NCBI GenBank assembly: GCA_016719295.1
Contig: JADKAF010000001.1
Location: 3,968,001-4,032,000 of the forward strand
Length of the DNA stretch: 64,000 bases
Reading direction: 5' to 3'
From: Planctomycetota bacterium
GTDB lineage: Bacteria > Planctomycetota > UBA1135 > JADKAF01
Part shown: positions 44,230 through 53,104 of the stretch, piece by piece
Layout of the letters: every line of letters starts with the position of its first letter
Position numbering within the stretch: the first letter of the stretch is position 1
Notes under the pieces: generated by a model
The model's database searches: none
Told to the model about the DNA's origin: nothing
Seen by the model: only the letters and a program-made list of their open reading frames with translations
Position numbers and translations under genes: made by a program

Positions 44230-46293
44230 ATGCATCGCCACCTGACCTCGTCCTCGTCTCTCGGCCCGCTTCGAGCCGCTCGGCTCTCGCGATCGAAGCT
44301 CATGCTGCTCGGCTGGCTCGGGCTAGCTCTCGGCTCAAGTGCGAGCCACGCCGGCGAGATCGTCGGCTGGGGCTCGGACGGCGCGGGCATCCTCTCCAAC
44401 CGGCCGTCCGGTACGAACTTCGTATCGGTGATCGCGCGCGTGCAGACCGGCTATGCGCTGCGCACGAACGGCACGATCGCCGTCTGGGGCAACAACGCCA
44501 ATGGCTTGATCGCGAATGCCCCCCGTGGCTCGAGCTTCATCGCGATCGCCGCGGGCCAGGAGTTCGCGCTCGGCTTGCGCGCGAACGGAAGCATCGTCGC
44601 TTGGGGGAACGACAACTACCGCCAGGTCTCGAACGCACCAACCGATCTCGGCTTCATCGCCATCGCTGCCGGCTGGGCGCACGCCTACGCGCTCCGCGCC
44701 GACGGCTCGATCGTCGCGTGGGGAGGAGACTTCGAGAATCAGGTGAGTGCGACACCGACCGAGGCCGGCTTCACCGCCATCGCCTGCGGCGGGGCCAACG
44801 GCTACGCGCTGCGCGCCGACGGCTCGATCGCCGTCTGGGGCAGCAACCTCCGCGGGCAGATCTCGAACGCTCCCACGAGCGGAGGCTTCACGGCGATCGC
44901 GGCCGGCGCGGAGCACGGCTCCGCTCTGCGCGCCGATGGATCGATTGCCACATGGGGCAGCAATCAGCTCCAGCAAGTCTCGGGCAGCCCGAGCGGCACC
45001 GGGTTCACCTTCGTCGCCGCAGGTGAGCTCCACGGATGCGCGATCCGCGCCAACGGCTCGCTCGCGGCCTGGGGCTACCCGACTTCGGAGGTCGTGCGCC
45101 ACACACCCACGGACCTCGGCTATACCGCGGTCTCGGGGGCGGGCGAGACCGGTCTCGCGCTCCGCGGCATCTCGAACGACGAGTGCTCCGGCGCGTTTCG
45201 CGTCGCCGAGGGATGGAACGGTCCGTTCTCGAACACGACCGCGACGACCTCGCAGCCGATCTGGGCGTGCGCGAACGTCACGCGCGACCTCTGGTTCCGC
45301 ACCACGACGCTCTGCACCGGCTTCCTCACCATCGATACCTGCGATCCGAGCACCACCTTCGACACCGCGCTGCAGCTCTTCACCGGCACCTGCGGCGTCC
45401 TGGTACCGATCGCGTGCAACGACGATGCGTGTGGCACGCGATCGAGGCTGACCCTCCCCGTTACCCGCGGAACGACCTACTTGCTCCGCGTCGGCGGATC
45501 CCAGGATCAGAGCGGCTCGTTTGCACTCTCGATCGAGTGCTCCTCGACCACGCCGAACGATGAGTGCGCGAACGCGTTGCCGCTCGAGCTCGGCGTGAAC
45601 GGCCCCTACAGCACGACCACGGCCACCGTCTCCGCCGAGACCTTCGGCTGCGGCCAGCAGAACAGCGCGGATGTCTGGTTCCGCTACACCGCGCGCGGCT
45701 GCGGCGATCTTGCGTTCGAGACCTGCACGCCAGCGCGCAGCTTCGACACGGTGCTCGAGGTCTTCGGCGGCACCTGCATCTCGCTCCTCCGCATCGCCTG
45801 CAACGACGACTCCTGCGGAAGCGGTTCGCGCGTCGTCGTGCCCAGCGCCGTTCCAGGCACGACCTATCTGGTGCACGTCGGGGGCAAGCACGGAACGACG
45901 GGGAGCTTCGAGCTCCTCGTGACGGAAGGCAGCGGAACGAGCGGCGTCGCCGTCCTGCAAACCGGCTGCGGCGGCCTCGGGCTACAGATGTTCGGCAGCC
46001 TCCCCGAGATCGGCCGTTCGATCGGGTTCCAACTCACGGGCTCGAGCGGTCTGCCATCGATCCTCCTCGGCTACGTCCCGCTGAACCTCCCGCTCTGCGC
46101 GACCTGCACGCTCGGGGCCACGATCGATGCCGCCCTGGTCGGAACGGCGCTCCCCTTGGCTCCGATCCCCTGCGACCCGCTGCTCGTCGGCGGGCAGATC
46201 TATGTGCAAGGGATGGATGTGGGCTCGAGTGGCGGCTGCGCGCTGCCGCTGCCGTTCCGCCTGAGCTCGACCTACCGGATCACGATCGGATAG
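44230..46293 (+). CDS. Secreted RCC1-repeat protein with two PPC-like domains
   Basis: 687 residues from ATG 44230; a GTG three codons upstream (44221) is possible. A long signal region ends near SHAG. Seven RCC1-type blades follow (about 45-315) with the ALRADGSIxxWG strand. Two PPC-like domains begin NDECSGAFRVAEG and NDECANALPLELG, each with a CNDD.CG loop. The C-terminal module occupies the last 115 residues (CGGLGLQM ... CDPLLVGGQIYVQG ... YRITIG). Near-identical module ends with the protein at 31326 show recent common origin; one extra PPC domain is the main difference. Confidence 0.88.
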   Translation: MHRHLTSSSSLGPLRAARLSRSKLMLLGWLGLALGSSASHAGEIVGWGSDGAGILSNRPSGTNFVSVIARVQTGYALRTNGTIAVWGNNANGLIANAPRGSSFIAIAAGQEFALGLRANGSIVAWGNDNYRQVSNAPTDLGFIAIAAGWAHAYALRADGSIVAWGGDFENQVSATPTEAGFTAIACGGANGYALRADGSIAVWGSNLRGQISNAPTSGGFTAIAAGAEHGSALRADGSIATWGSNQLQQVSGSPSGTGFTFVAAGELHGCAIRANGSLAAWGYPTSEVVRHTPTDLGYTAVSGAGETGLALRGISNDECSGAFRVAEGWNGPFSNTTATTSQPIWACANVTRDLWFRTTTLCTGFLTIDTCDPSTTFDTALQLFTGTCGVLVPIACNDDACGTRSRLTLPVTRGTTYLLRVGGSQDQSGSFALSIECSSTTPNDECANALPLELGVNGPYSTTTATVSAETFGCGQQNSADVWFRYTARGCGDLAFETCTPARSFDTVLEVFGGTCISLLRIACNDDSCGSGSRVVVPSAVPGTTYLVHVGGKHGTTGSFELLVTEGSGTSGVAVLQTGCGGLGLQMFGSLPEIGRSIGFQLTGSSGLPSILLGYVPLNLPLCATCTLGATIDAALVGTALPLAPIPCDPLLVGGQIYVQGMDVGSSGGCALPLPFRLSSTYRITIG

Positions 46294-46309
46294 CGCGAGT
46301 CCCGCCCCT

Positions 46310-46351
46310 CACTGCACCGTAAAGGTTCCAGGCACCTTCACTGTTCAGTGA
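46310..46351. repeat. REP-like imperfect palindrome downstream of the RCC1 gene
   Basis: CACTGCACCGTAAAGGTTCC pairs with GGCACCTTCACTGTTCAGTG: about 16 of 20 positions match when folded, with a tight loop. It starts 17 bases after the stop and resembles a GTGAAGGTGCCTGGCACCTT type of palindrome that I associate with extragenic repeats in many environmental genomes. It could terminate transcription. Confidence 0.45.
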
Positions 46352-46612
46352 GGGACAGAGGAGAGGCACATCGCTCTCCTCCCACTCGAGCCCCGGGCGA
46401 TCGCCCGGCTGGATCGCGAACGCCGCGGACCGAGGATCGTTCCGCGCAGCTTCGAAGTAGGCCTCGCCCGGCGCGATCAGCCATGCCGCGTGGGGCACCA
46501 ACGCATTCTCGATCGCGCCCCGTTCGAGACCTGCCACGGTTTCGCGCGTCCGCTCGACCAGCGACTGCTCCTCAATGCGCCATTCGTCCTGTCGCGCGCC
46601 GTCGAGGTGCTG

Positions 46613-47260
46613 ATGAGCTCCGCGCCCGTCCCCGAGCCGCCCGCTCCCCGTCCCGCTCCCGAGCCCTTCTCGCCCGAAGTGCTCGCGGAGCTCTGGCGTC
46701 GTCCACATCGGCTCTACGAGCTGGTCCTCGCCGCACCCGATCGCCTGGGGGCGAGCTTCGCGCGCTCGGGCGCTCCCGGGAGCTGCCTCCTGTTGCTGCT
46801 CTGCGGCGCCGGCCTCTTCGCGCTGCCGTACGGCCTCGTGCTCGGCTGGGACTCGTGGTGGCGCGTCAGCGTCCTCTACCTGGGCTCCACGCTGATCTGC
46901 CTGCCGTCGCTGCACGTCTGCGCGAGCTTCATCGGCGCGCGCGTCTCGATAGCACAGGTGCTCGCCATCGGCCTGCTCCTCTCCGCCGCCGCCGGTGCGT
47001 TCACCCTCGGCTTCTCGCCGATCCTGGCCTTCCTGCGCTTCACGATGGAATCCGAGGCGACCCAGATCTCATGGGTCAGCATCTCGAACGTGCTGCTCTA
47101 CGTGGCCCTCGGCGCCGGCGTCGTCCAGCTCTGGCGCTGCTTCGCCGGCGCACGTGGTTGGACGGACTCGGCGCTGTTCGCGCTGGTCCTCGTCTTCTGG
47201 CACGGCGTCTTCCTCTACGTGTTCTTGCAGATGCATCGCGTGCTCGAGCTCGCGGCGTGA
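46613..47260 (+). CDS. Multi-pass membrane protein, first of a coupled pair
   Basis: 215 residues. The internal ATG 46613 has GAGGTG upstream and begins after an unlikely Arg/Leu-rich extension. A Pro-rich N-terminus (VPEPPAPRPAPEP) is followed by about five to six membrane segments (SCLLLLLCGAGLFALPYGLVL, VSVLYLGSTLICLPSLHVCA, VLAIGLLLSAAAGAF, SNVLLYVALGAGVVQLW, FALVLVFWHGVFLYVFL). No family is recognised, although the pattern recalls Yip1-type proteins. Its stop overlaps the GTG of the next gene (GTGA), so the two are translated in tandem and may form one complex. Confidence 0.68.
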   Translation: MSSAPVPEPPAPRPAPEPFSPEVLAELWRRPHRLYELVLAAPDRLGASFARSGAPGSCLLLLLCGAGLFALPYGLVLGWDSWWRVSVLYLGSTLICLPSLHVCASFIGARVSIAQVLAIGLLLSAAAGAFTLGFSPILAFLRFTMESEATQISWVSISNVLLYVALGAGVVQLWRCFAGARGWTDSALFALVLVFWHGVFLYVFLQMHRVLELAA

Positions 47261-47928
47261 TTCCCCGCGCTCGCAGCCCCTGGCGCGAGCTCGCGAGCGG
47301 TCTCCTCGGCGCCGCGGCCTACGGCTTCGCGCTCGGCTCCGCGCACAGCGAGCTCTACGCCGCGCGCAACGCGCTCAAGTTCCCGCTCCTGATCGCGGTG
47401 ACTTGCATGCTCTGCGCGCCGAGCACCTGGATCGCCGCGCGTTTCCTCGGCGTGCAGCTCTCCTTCCTCGCCGTCCAGCGCTCGGCGGCACGGCTCTTCC
47501 TCGATGCGTCGCGCCTGCTCGGAGGCTTCTCGCCCGCGATCTTCTTCGTCGCTCACGCCGCGCGCGCCCACGACGACGGGAAGCTCGGGCGCTACGACGA
47601 GTTTCTCGCGCTGAACTTGCTCTGCGTGGCGCTCGCCGGATCCGCCTCGCTCCTGCGGCAGTCGCGCGAGCTCTGGCGCGCGCAGGCGATCGCGCGATCC
47701 AGCGCGCGTCGCGCCGTCGCAGCCTGGCTCGCGATCTCGCTCTTCACCGGCGGGCAAGCCGCGTTCTATCTGCGCCCCTTCTTCGGCTATCCCGCCTCGC
47801 GCGGCGGAAGTCCGCCGTGGTTTCTCGGCGCGGAGCCGGATCGCCGCGGCGCGACGAACTTCTACGAGATGGTGTGGCAGAGCCTCGAGCGGCCTCCGTT
47901 GCCGGAGCTCTACCGGGAGACGCGTTGA
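47257..47928 (+). CDS. Membrane protein, second of a coupled pair
   Basis: 223 residues from GTG 47257 overlapping the previous stop. About four to five hydrophobic segments (GLLGAAAYGFALGSA, FPLLIAVTCMLCAPSTWIA, LGGFSPAIFFVAHAA, FLALNLLCVALAGSASLL, AVAAWLAISLFTGGQAAFYL) separated by Arg-rich loops. The C-terminus ends in a soluble segment containing FYEMVWQSLERPPLPELY. The family is not recognised. The overlapping start suggests stoichiometric expression with the previous gene. Confidence 0.68.
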   Translation: MIPRARSPWRELASGLLGAAAYGFALGSAHSELYAARNALKFPLLIAVTCMLCAPSTWIAARFLGVQLSFLAVQRSAARLFLDASRLLGGFSPAIFFVAHAARAHDDGKLGRYDEFLALNLLCVALAGSASLLRQSRELWRAQAIARSSARRAVAAWLAISLFTGGQAAFYLRPFFGYPASRGGSPPWFLGAEPDRRGATNFYEMVWQSLERPPLPELYRETR

Positions 47929-47981
47929 GTCGATGCTTGCGGTTGGGCTATGGTGACCGCTTCTCCGAGGAGACCGATCCG

Positions 47982-48443
47982 ATGAAGCCGATGCTCTGTA
48001 CCTTCGAGTCGTCCGCGACGCCCGAGCGCGTCTGGGCCGTGGCTTCGGACTTCGCCAACGCAGGGGCGCACATCCAAGCGATCCAGAAAGTCGAGATCGT
48101 CACCGCGGGCCCGATCCGTTCGGGCACGGTCATCCGCGAGACGCGCGGGGCTCCCGGCAAGCGCGGGACCACGATCGACATGACCATCTCCGCGTGGAAT
48201 CCACCGCGGAGCTACGCGCTGCGCGGCTCCGCCGCAGGCTACGAGTTCAACTCCGAGATCCGCTGCGTTCCGAGCGGAGCCTCGGGAACCCGCCTCGAGA
48301 TGGAGGTCGTTGGTCGCCCGCTCAACTTCGTCGCGAAGCTCTTCTCGCCGCTCTTCGCGATCCTGTCGCGGGTGATGGTGAAGCAGTGCGCGAAGGACTT
48401 GGCCGACATCGCACGCGTCGCGGAGCAGCGACTGCGCGGATAG
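47982..48443 (+). CDS. SRPBCC-superfamily protein (polyketide cyclase/dehydrase-like)
   Basis: 153 residues from ATG 47982 with GAGGAG upstream. Begins CTFESSATPERVWAVASDFA, the usual opening of START/SRPBCC-fold proteins, and continues with alternating strands (TVIRETRGAPGKRGTTIDMT) and the C-terminal helix RVMVKQCAKDLADIA. Such proteins bind hydrophobic ligands in a deep cavity and may be cyclases, carriers or simply ligand sensors. No conserved catalytic residues can be named. It lies 53 bases after the membrane pair and may be co-transcribed with it. Confidence 0.8.
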   Translation: MKPMLCTFESSATPERVWAVASDFANAGAHIQAIQKVEIVTAGPIRSGTVIRETRGAPGKRGTTIDMTISAWNPPRSYALRGSAAGYEFNSEIRCVPSGASGTRLEMEVVGRPLNFVAKLFSPLFAILSRVMVKQCAKDLADIARVAEQRLRG

Positions 48444-48458
48444 ATCGCAGCGCCGGCC

Positions 48459-49124
48459 TCAACCCTTCCGCTTCACCATCGCCTCCACCCACACCGGCAC
48501 GTACGGCGGCGTGCAGCCCTTCGACACCGGCCAATCGCGATAGAGGCCGATCTGCTCCCCGATCGCAACGGCGCGCGCTCGCAGCTTCGCGTGGTGGATG
48601 CCGAGCGTTCCGAGCGTCCAGTTCATCGTCCACTGCACCTCGGGGGCGGCCTTCGGCAGCTCCTTCTCGATGCGGTCGAGCAGGGCCTCGAGCTCGAGGC
48701 CGTCCGGATCCACGGCGACGCGGGAGGCGGTGAGGTTCCACCCGGCGCGCGCGGCCCAGCGGTCCTTCGCCTTCATCCACTTCAAGCGCAGCGCCTCCTT
48801 CTCCGGATGCTGCGCCACGACGTACGAGTTCCACCAGTCGGCCACCTGCGCGCAGGTCGTCGTGCGCGTCAGCGCATCGACCTCGCTCGCGGAGAGCTCC
48901 TTCGGCTTCAGCAGCAGGGTCGCGAGGAGCTGGGCCTCGACGTTGCCGGTGGCCCAGAGCTCCAGCGCGAGCGGGTGATTCGACTTCAAGCGCTTCGCGA
49001 TCGTGCGCAGGTCGCCGAGCTTCACGCCGAACTGGTTCTCCGGCGCGCCGGCCTTCTGGTTGTGGGCGCGACGCGCGGGATCGCCCAGGGACTCGAGCTC
49101 GGCGAGGAGGTCTTGCACGCTCAT
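48459..49124 (-). CDS. DNA alkylation repair enzyme, AlkD-like HEAT-repeat protein
   Basis: 221 residues from ATG 49124. The N-terminal helix carries QDLLAELESLGDPARRAHNQKAG, and FGVKLGDLRTIAKRLKSNH follows; the rest consists of paired helices (LWATGNVEAQLLATLLLKP, TCAQVADWWNSYVVAQH, WTMNWTLGTLGIHH). The pattern and length fit the DNA alkylation repair family (AlkC/AlkD HEAT-like fold), which excises N3- and N7-alkylated purines by a non-flipping mechanism. It is cytoplasmic, a single gene, convergent with the SRPBCC gene. The specific alkyl substrate is not shown by the sequence. Confidence 0.85.
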   Translation of the reverse strand: MSVQDLLAELESLGDPARRAHNQKAGAPENQFGVKLGDLRTIAKRLKSNHPLALELWATGNVEAQLLATLLLKPKELSASEVDALTRTTTCAQVADWWNSYVVAQHPEKEALRLKWMKAKDRWAARAGWNLTASRVAVDPDGLELEALLDRIEKELPKAAPEVQWTMNWTLGTLGIHHAKLRARAVAIGEQIGLYRDWPVSKGCTPPYVPVWVEAMVKRKG

Positions 49125-49436
49125 GCCGCGAAGATACGCAGTCGTCACGGAAGTGGTCAATGCGAGCGCGAGCTCGTACATCGGTGTCTCGTGGCACGCG
49201 GCCCTACGCCGTACCCGTGCGCGCACTCGGCACCTCCGAGTCCTCCGATGACCGCGCCGACAGCCGTTCCGTCCTGCGCGCTCGGAGCCAGCCGGGAGCG
49301 GATACCGGCCGGCCGCACTTCCCGAGCACACGGCATCCCCGGATGAGCCCCGTCGCCCTGGGCGGAACGGCGCATGGGTAACCCACGGTCGAGAGCGGAG
49401 CATGCGCCACTCGCATAGCACCTGGAGGAACTTCCC
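49125..49436. other. Spacer without recognisable gene
   Basis: About 310 bases between divergent genes. There is no repeat, hairpin or recognised promoter; only the GGAGGAAC ribosome site of the following gene at 49424-49432 stands out. Confidence 0.45.
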
Positions 49437-50333
49437 ATGACGATGCACCTGCTCCGACGAAGCGCGCTGGTCCGAGCGCTGGCTTCTCTCCTCCTGGGCG
49501 GGATCGGCATGGCGGCGCCCGGCGTGCCCCCAGCGATCGAGGACATCGTGGGGACCTACTCGGTCTCCTACCGCGAGACCATCTTCAACGTAGGGACCGG
49601 CGTCGTCGGCAAGTGGAGCTATGCGGTGACCTGGGAGATCCGCAGCGCCGCTCCGTCGCAGGTCGAGATCGAGATCTCGTTCCCGCCCGAGACCTTTCGG
49701 GCGTTCTACCGCGAAGGCCTGCTCGTCTGGGGCAACGGAGACACCGCGAACAACCCCGCGCGCCGCGCGAGCGTGGGCTATGCGTGGGTTTCCGGAGTTC
49801 CCGGTCGGATGAAGCTGAAGGGCGCGGGCGCCTACGATTCGCTGGGCACCTGGAACCTCTGCGAGACCGACGTCTTCTCCGGCCGGATGATCCCCGGCCC
49901 GCCCACGGAGGTCCGCGAGGAGGCTTCGCGCGCCGGAGGCGAGAGAGCGACGGAGCTCCCCACGATCGACGACCTCGTGGGCTATTACGACGCGAGCTTC
50001 CGCGGCTCGCAGATCCGCGTCGGCGACGGCACGACGATCAAGCGACGCTCGCGCTTCGAGATGCGGATCGAGAAGATCGACGAGCGGACGCTGCAGATCC
50101 ACGTCGGCGGTAGCCCGCTCCGCGGCCACTATCGCAATGGCATCCTGGTCCTCGCCACCGTCGACGATCCCGTGCTCGCGTCGGAGGCGCTCCTGCAAGT
50201 CCTGCGCGTGAAGGGCAAGCCCGGCAAGATCTCGATCCAGGGCTTCTCGATCGCCACGCGCGACATCGGGACGCTCGACGGCACGGTCGATACGGCGACC
50301 TTCTCGGCGCGCTATCTCTATCGAGACGCCTGA
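49437..50333 (+). CDS. Secreted protein with an internal domain duplication
   Basis: 298 residues from ATG 49437, with GGAGGAAC just upstream. A signal peptide ends near GMAAP. The mature protein has two copies of one domain, about residues 34-150 and 177-297: IEDIVGTYSVSYRETI matches TIDDLVGYYDASFRGS, AFYREGLLVWGNGD matches GHYRNGILVLATVDD, and VSGVPGRMKLKGAGAYDSLGT matches VKGKPGKISIQGFSIATRDIGT. The repeats are about 35 percent identical by eye. They are beta-rich, with no catalytic motif seen. The function is unknown; the architecture suggests a beta-barrel or lipocalin-like binder. Confidence 0.72.
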   Translation: MTMHLLRRSALVRALASLLLGGIGMAAPGVPPAIEDIVGTYSVSYRETIFNVGTGVVGKWSYAVTWEIRSAAPSQVEIEISFPPETFRAFYREGLLVWGNGDTANNPARRASVGYAWVSGVPGRMKLKGAGAYDSLGTWNLCETDVFSGRMIPGPPTEVREEASRAGGERATELPTIDDLVGYYDASFRGSQIRVGDGTTIKRRSRFEMRIEKIDERTLQIHVGGSPLRGHYRNGILVLATVDDPVLASEALLQVLRVKGKPGKISIQGFSIATRDIGTLDGTVDTATFSARYLYRDA

Positions 50334-50375
50334 TTCGGCCCCGGCGCCATCCGCGTGAGAGGCCGCAGGGCGCCG

Positions 50376-50723
50376 TCACTCGCGCCGCTGCACCGCGTAG
50401 CTCGCACCGTCGTCCGCTCGCCAGCGACGATCGGGCTGCTCGACCAGGAGCAATCGTCGCGGTGGCTTCGCCGCACCCGTGGAACCTCGACCTCCCACCT
50501 GCGATGCCGCGTCGCCCTCGCCGCGCCCGATCCACAGCAGCACCGCGACCGCCAGCGTGCCGAGGCCGATCAGGATCGCGAGCACGCCGAGGAAGCGCAG
50601 GAACATCCGGAGCAGGAACTGTCGCAACGAGCCTCGCACATGTGCGTGTTCTTCGGATCGCGAACGAACGATCTCGGCGCCGCGAAGGCACACCGTCGGC
50701 GCAGAGCCGGCGCGCTCTTGCAC
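50376..50723 (-). CDS. Small single-pass membrane protein
   Basis: 115 residues from GTG 50723; internal ATG 50606 is an alternative. One strong hydrophobic segment FLRFLGVLAILIGLGTLAVAVLLWIG is followed by a polar, Arg-rich tail. No family is recognised. It begins 31 bases after the stop of the larger secreted protein gene on the same strand, so it may be the second gene of that transcript. The start is uncertain and the protein is short. Confidence 0.5.
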   Translation of the reverse strand: MQERAGSAPTVCLRGAEIVRSRSEEHAHVRGSLRQFLLRMFLRFLGVLAILIGLGTLAVAVLLWIGRGEGDAASQVGGRGSTGAAKPPRRLLLVEQPDRRWRADDGASYAVQRRE

Positions 50724-50754
50724 GAGCCCTCGGAAGCCAAGGCCTCGCGTCGCG

Positions 50755-52920
50755 CTACTGCCCCGTCCCGACCTTCGGCAGCTCGCGCCCCGCGATCTTG
50801 CAGAGCGTCACCACCACGGGATCGAGCGCCGGCTTCCCGCGCAGCACGAGCGTCTCCTTGCCGGCGAAGTGCTCGAGCATCTCGCCAGCCCAGGCCGCCT
50901 TCGCCTTCTCGCCCTTCACCGTCTGCCCGAGCTTCTGGAGGCGCCCGGCGAGCTCGCGGCCGGCGCGGCCGTTCTTCGTGCGCTCGGGCGAGCGCAGGTA
51001 CTCCTGCAGCGCGGCCTCGCAACGCGTGACGAAGCCCTCCTCGCCATCGACCGCGCGCCAGCAGCGCGCGAGCAGCTTCGCGTCGGTGCAGCCTTGGCGA
51101 TCGAGCGCCTGCAGCAGGCTCGCATTGGCTTGCTTGCCTTGGGGAGCCGGCAACGCGCCGATCCGCGCATGCACGAGATCGCGAACCGTCGTGCGGTAGA
51201 GCGCGTGCTCCTTTGCGTCGAGCTTCGGCTCCGCGGTGCGCTCGAAGATTGCTTGCACGCTCAGCAGCGCCTCGACGGAGTTGGCTTCTGCGATCACGCG
51301 CTCCAGGACGACGAGCGCGAACGGATTCACTTCCAGCGCCGCCGCGACGAAGAGCGGTGCCTCCTCGCGCTGCTGCGCCTCCGGGAGCGCGTCGTAGACG
51401 CGTCGGAGCACGAGCGTGTCGACGGTGCTCGCGAACGAGTGGTTGCAGGCGAACGCCACCGCTTGGTGGAACACCATGGGCCGCCGCCCGCCCTCGTCGT
51501 CGCAGTACCAACGCGCATGCACGTGGGTCACTTCGTCACCGCCGGTCGCGTACTGCTCGCCGACGTAGCGGAACTGCCCCTCCGCGCTGCGCTCCAGCTT
51601 CACGAGCGCGCAGTGCCCGGGCTGACCGGCCGTCGATGCGGGAACCCCCAGGATGCGCCACGTGCGCGCGCCGATGTTCCCCATCGTTCCGCAGACGCCG
51701 CCGTCCTTCCACATCATCTGGATCGAGCCGTAGCTGAACGCGAACGGGCTGACGCGCCGCGCCGACTGCATGTCGAACTGCTGCGCGATGCCGCCGATGT
51801 ACTCGCCATAGGTGCGCAGCTCCCCGCGATCGCGGAAGCGCGCCCAGATCTCCTCGCGCTCGCGCAGCGGCTGATCGTCCTCGGCCAGCATCACCAGCAG
51901 CGGCCAGGGCGTCTCGAGCGGGAGGCGCGGCCAGCCGCGTTCCTTCTGCATCTCGGGAGCGAACCCGTAGCGGTGGTTCCGGAGGAACCAGGCCATCGAC
52001 TCCGCCATCGATGGCGCGCGATCGCGCGCGGCCGGAGCGCGTCCCTTGCTGCGGTACGCGGCCTGGAAGAGCTCGTGCGCAGACGCGATGCGATTCCGCA
52101 GCGCCTCGTCGTCCACCGCCGCCTCCGAGGTCCAATGCACGACGCGCTCCCCACAGTCGATGCTGACCTCGGGGTGCCCATGACTCGCCATGTACGCGTT
52201 GAACTCGCGCTGCAACACAGGATCGGCGATCACGTCCGCTGCGAGCGGCTTCCGCTTCACCTGCTTCACCACCGTCACGGCCTTGCCGCGCGGCTTCGCG
52301 ATGCCCTTCTCGTCGTACACGAGCGGCGGCAGCTCCTCCACCTTCGCCTCGACCTCGATCTCGGCGTGATCCTCGAGGAAGTTCACGATGTGATCGTCGC
52401 GATCGAGCGTGCGCGCGGAGTCCTTCGTATCCACGGGTACGCGCGGGTCGCCGGGGATCGAGAGCACGAGCGGCGGCCGCGGCGTCACGTCGGGTAGCTC
52501 CGCATCGGGCGGCTCGATGTCGCCGTCGTTCCAAGGAGCCGCCTTCTCGCGCTTCTTCTGATAGGAACGCTGGATCGCGAAGGCCAACGCGAGCTGCGTC
52601 GCTTCGCGCCGCACCACCGTCTCGCCGAGATCGATCTCCAGCGAGCGCAGCGCGAGCAGCACCGGCAGCGGATCCTTCCGGCACCCGTACACCGACGCGC
52701 GCACGAGCGGATCGCCGTCGACCCAGGCGAGGAACGCCGGCGGCAGCGCGAGCCCCTTCTCCTTGCAGGCCGCGAGCGTGCGCTCGCGCGCTACTTCGAT
52801 ATGGGCGGCGCGGCGCGCGGCGAGGTCGGAGCTCGGGCTCTGCGCGATTGCGGGAGCGGCAAGGCCCAGGCAGAGGAGCAGCGCGGCGGAGGTGGCGGGC
52901 AACGTCGGGCGAGAGGGCAT
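50755..52920 (-). CDS. Secreted protein with transglutaminase-like Cys-His segment
   Basis: 721 residues from ATG 52920. A signal peptide ends near APAIAQ. The N-terminal half is mainly helical with a Pro-rich linker. The most striking segment, about residues 415-450, is DGGVCGTMGNIGARTWRILGVPAS followed by AGQPGHCALVKL: a Cys and a His in the relative positions of the catalytic pair in transglutaminase-like cysteine proteases. An acidic third residue is not assigned. A helical C-terminal half follows. Protease or crosslinking activity is inferred only. The downstream small membrane protein may be co-transcribed. It shows no C-terminal module. Confidence 0.75.
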   Translation of the reverse strand: MPSRPTLPATSAALLLCLGLAAPAIAQSPSSDLAARRAAHIEVARERTLAACKEKGLALPPAFLAWVDGDPLVRASVYGCRKDPLPVLLALRSLEIDLGETVVRREATQLALAFAIQRSYQKKREKAAPWNDGDIEPPDAELPDVTPRPPLVLSIPGDPRVPVDTKDSARTLDRDDHIVNFLEDHAEIEVEAKVEELPPLVYDEKGIAKPRGKAVTVVKQVKRKPLAADVIADPVLQREFNAYMASHGHPEVSIDCGERVVHWTSEAAVDDEALRNRIASAHELFQAAYRSKGRAPAARDRAPSMAESMAWFLRNHRYGFAPEMQKERGWPRLPLETPWPLLVMLAEDDQPLREREEIWARFRDRGELRTYGEYIGGIAQQFDMQSARRVSPFAFSYGSIQMMWKDGGVCGTMGNIGARTWRILGVPASTAGQPGHCALVKLERSAEGQFRYVGEQYATGGDEVTHVHARWYCDDEGGRRPMVFHQAVAFACNHSFASTVDTLVLRRVYDALPEAQQREEAPLFVAAALEVNPFALVVLERVIAEANSVEALLSVQAIFERTAEPKLDAKEHALYRTTVRDLVHARIGALPAPQGKQANASLLQALDRQGCTDAKLLARCWRAVDGEEGFVTRCEAALQEYLRSPERTKNGRAGRELAGRLQKLGQTVKGEKAKAAWAGEMLEHFAGKETLVLRGKPALDPVVVTLCKIAGRELPKVGTGQ

Positions 52921-53104
52921 GCGGAGTGGGCTCGCGGGGGCGGCGGGCGGCGTGGGTGGGGACGGAGCTAGAAGGTAGCAGATGTCGGGTCTGTGGAGAG
53001 CGCAACGAAGCCGACGCAAGCTCGGCTCGGGCTTCCTCTCCAGCCGGCCTCCATCCCTTGCCCCGCTCCGCACGAAGGTCCCGTGCGCACGAAAGCGGAG
53101 AGGG

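Noticed and set aside
41445..44399. Open frame of 984 codons on the minus strand
   Set aside because: It lies antisense to a clearly coding secreted protein with signal peptide and C-terminal module, and its composition is Arg/Asp/Gly-rich without motifs, as expected for an antisense reading of GC-rich genes.
50479..52497. Open frame of 672 codons on the plus strand
   Set aside because: Antisense to the large secreted protein at 50755-52920; the composition is a shadow of that gene.
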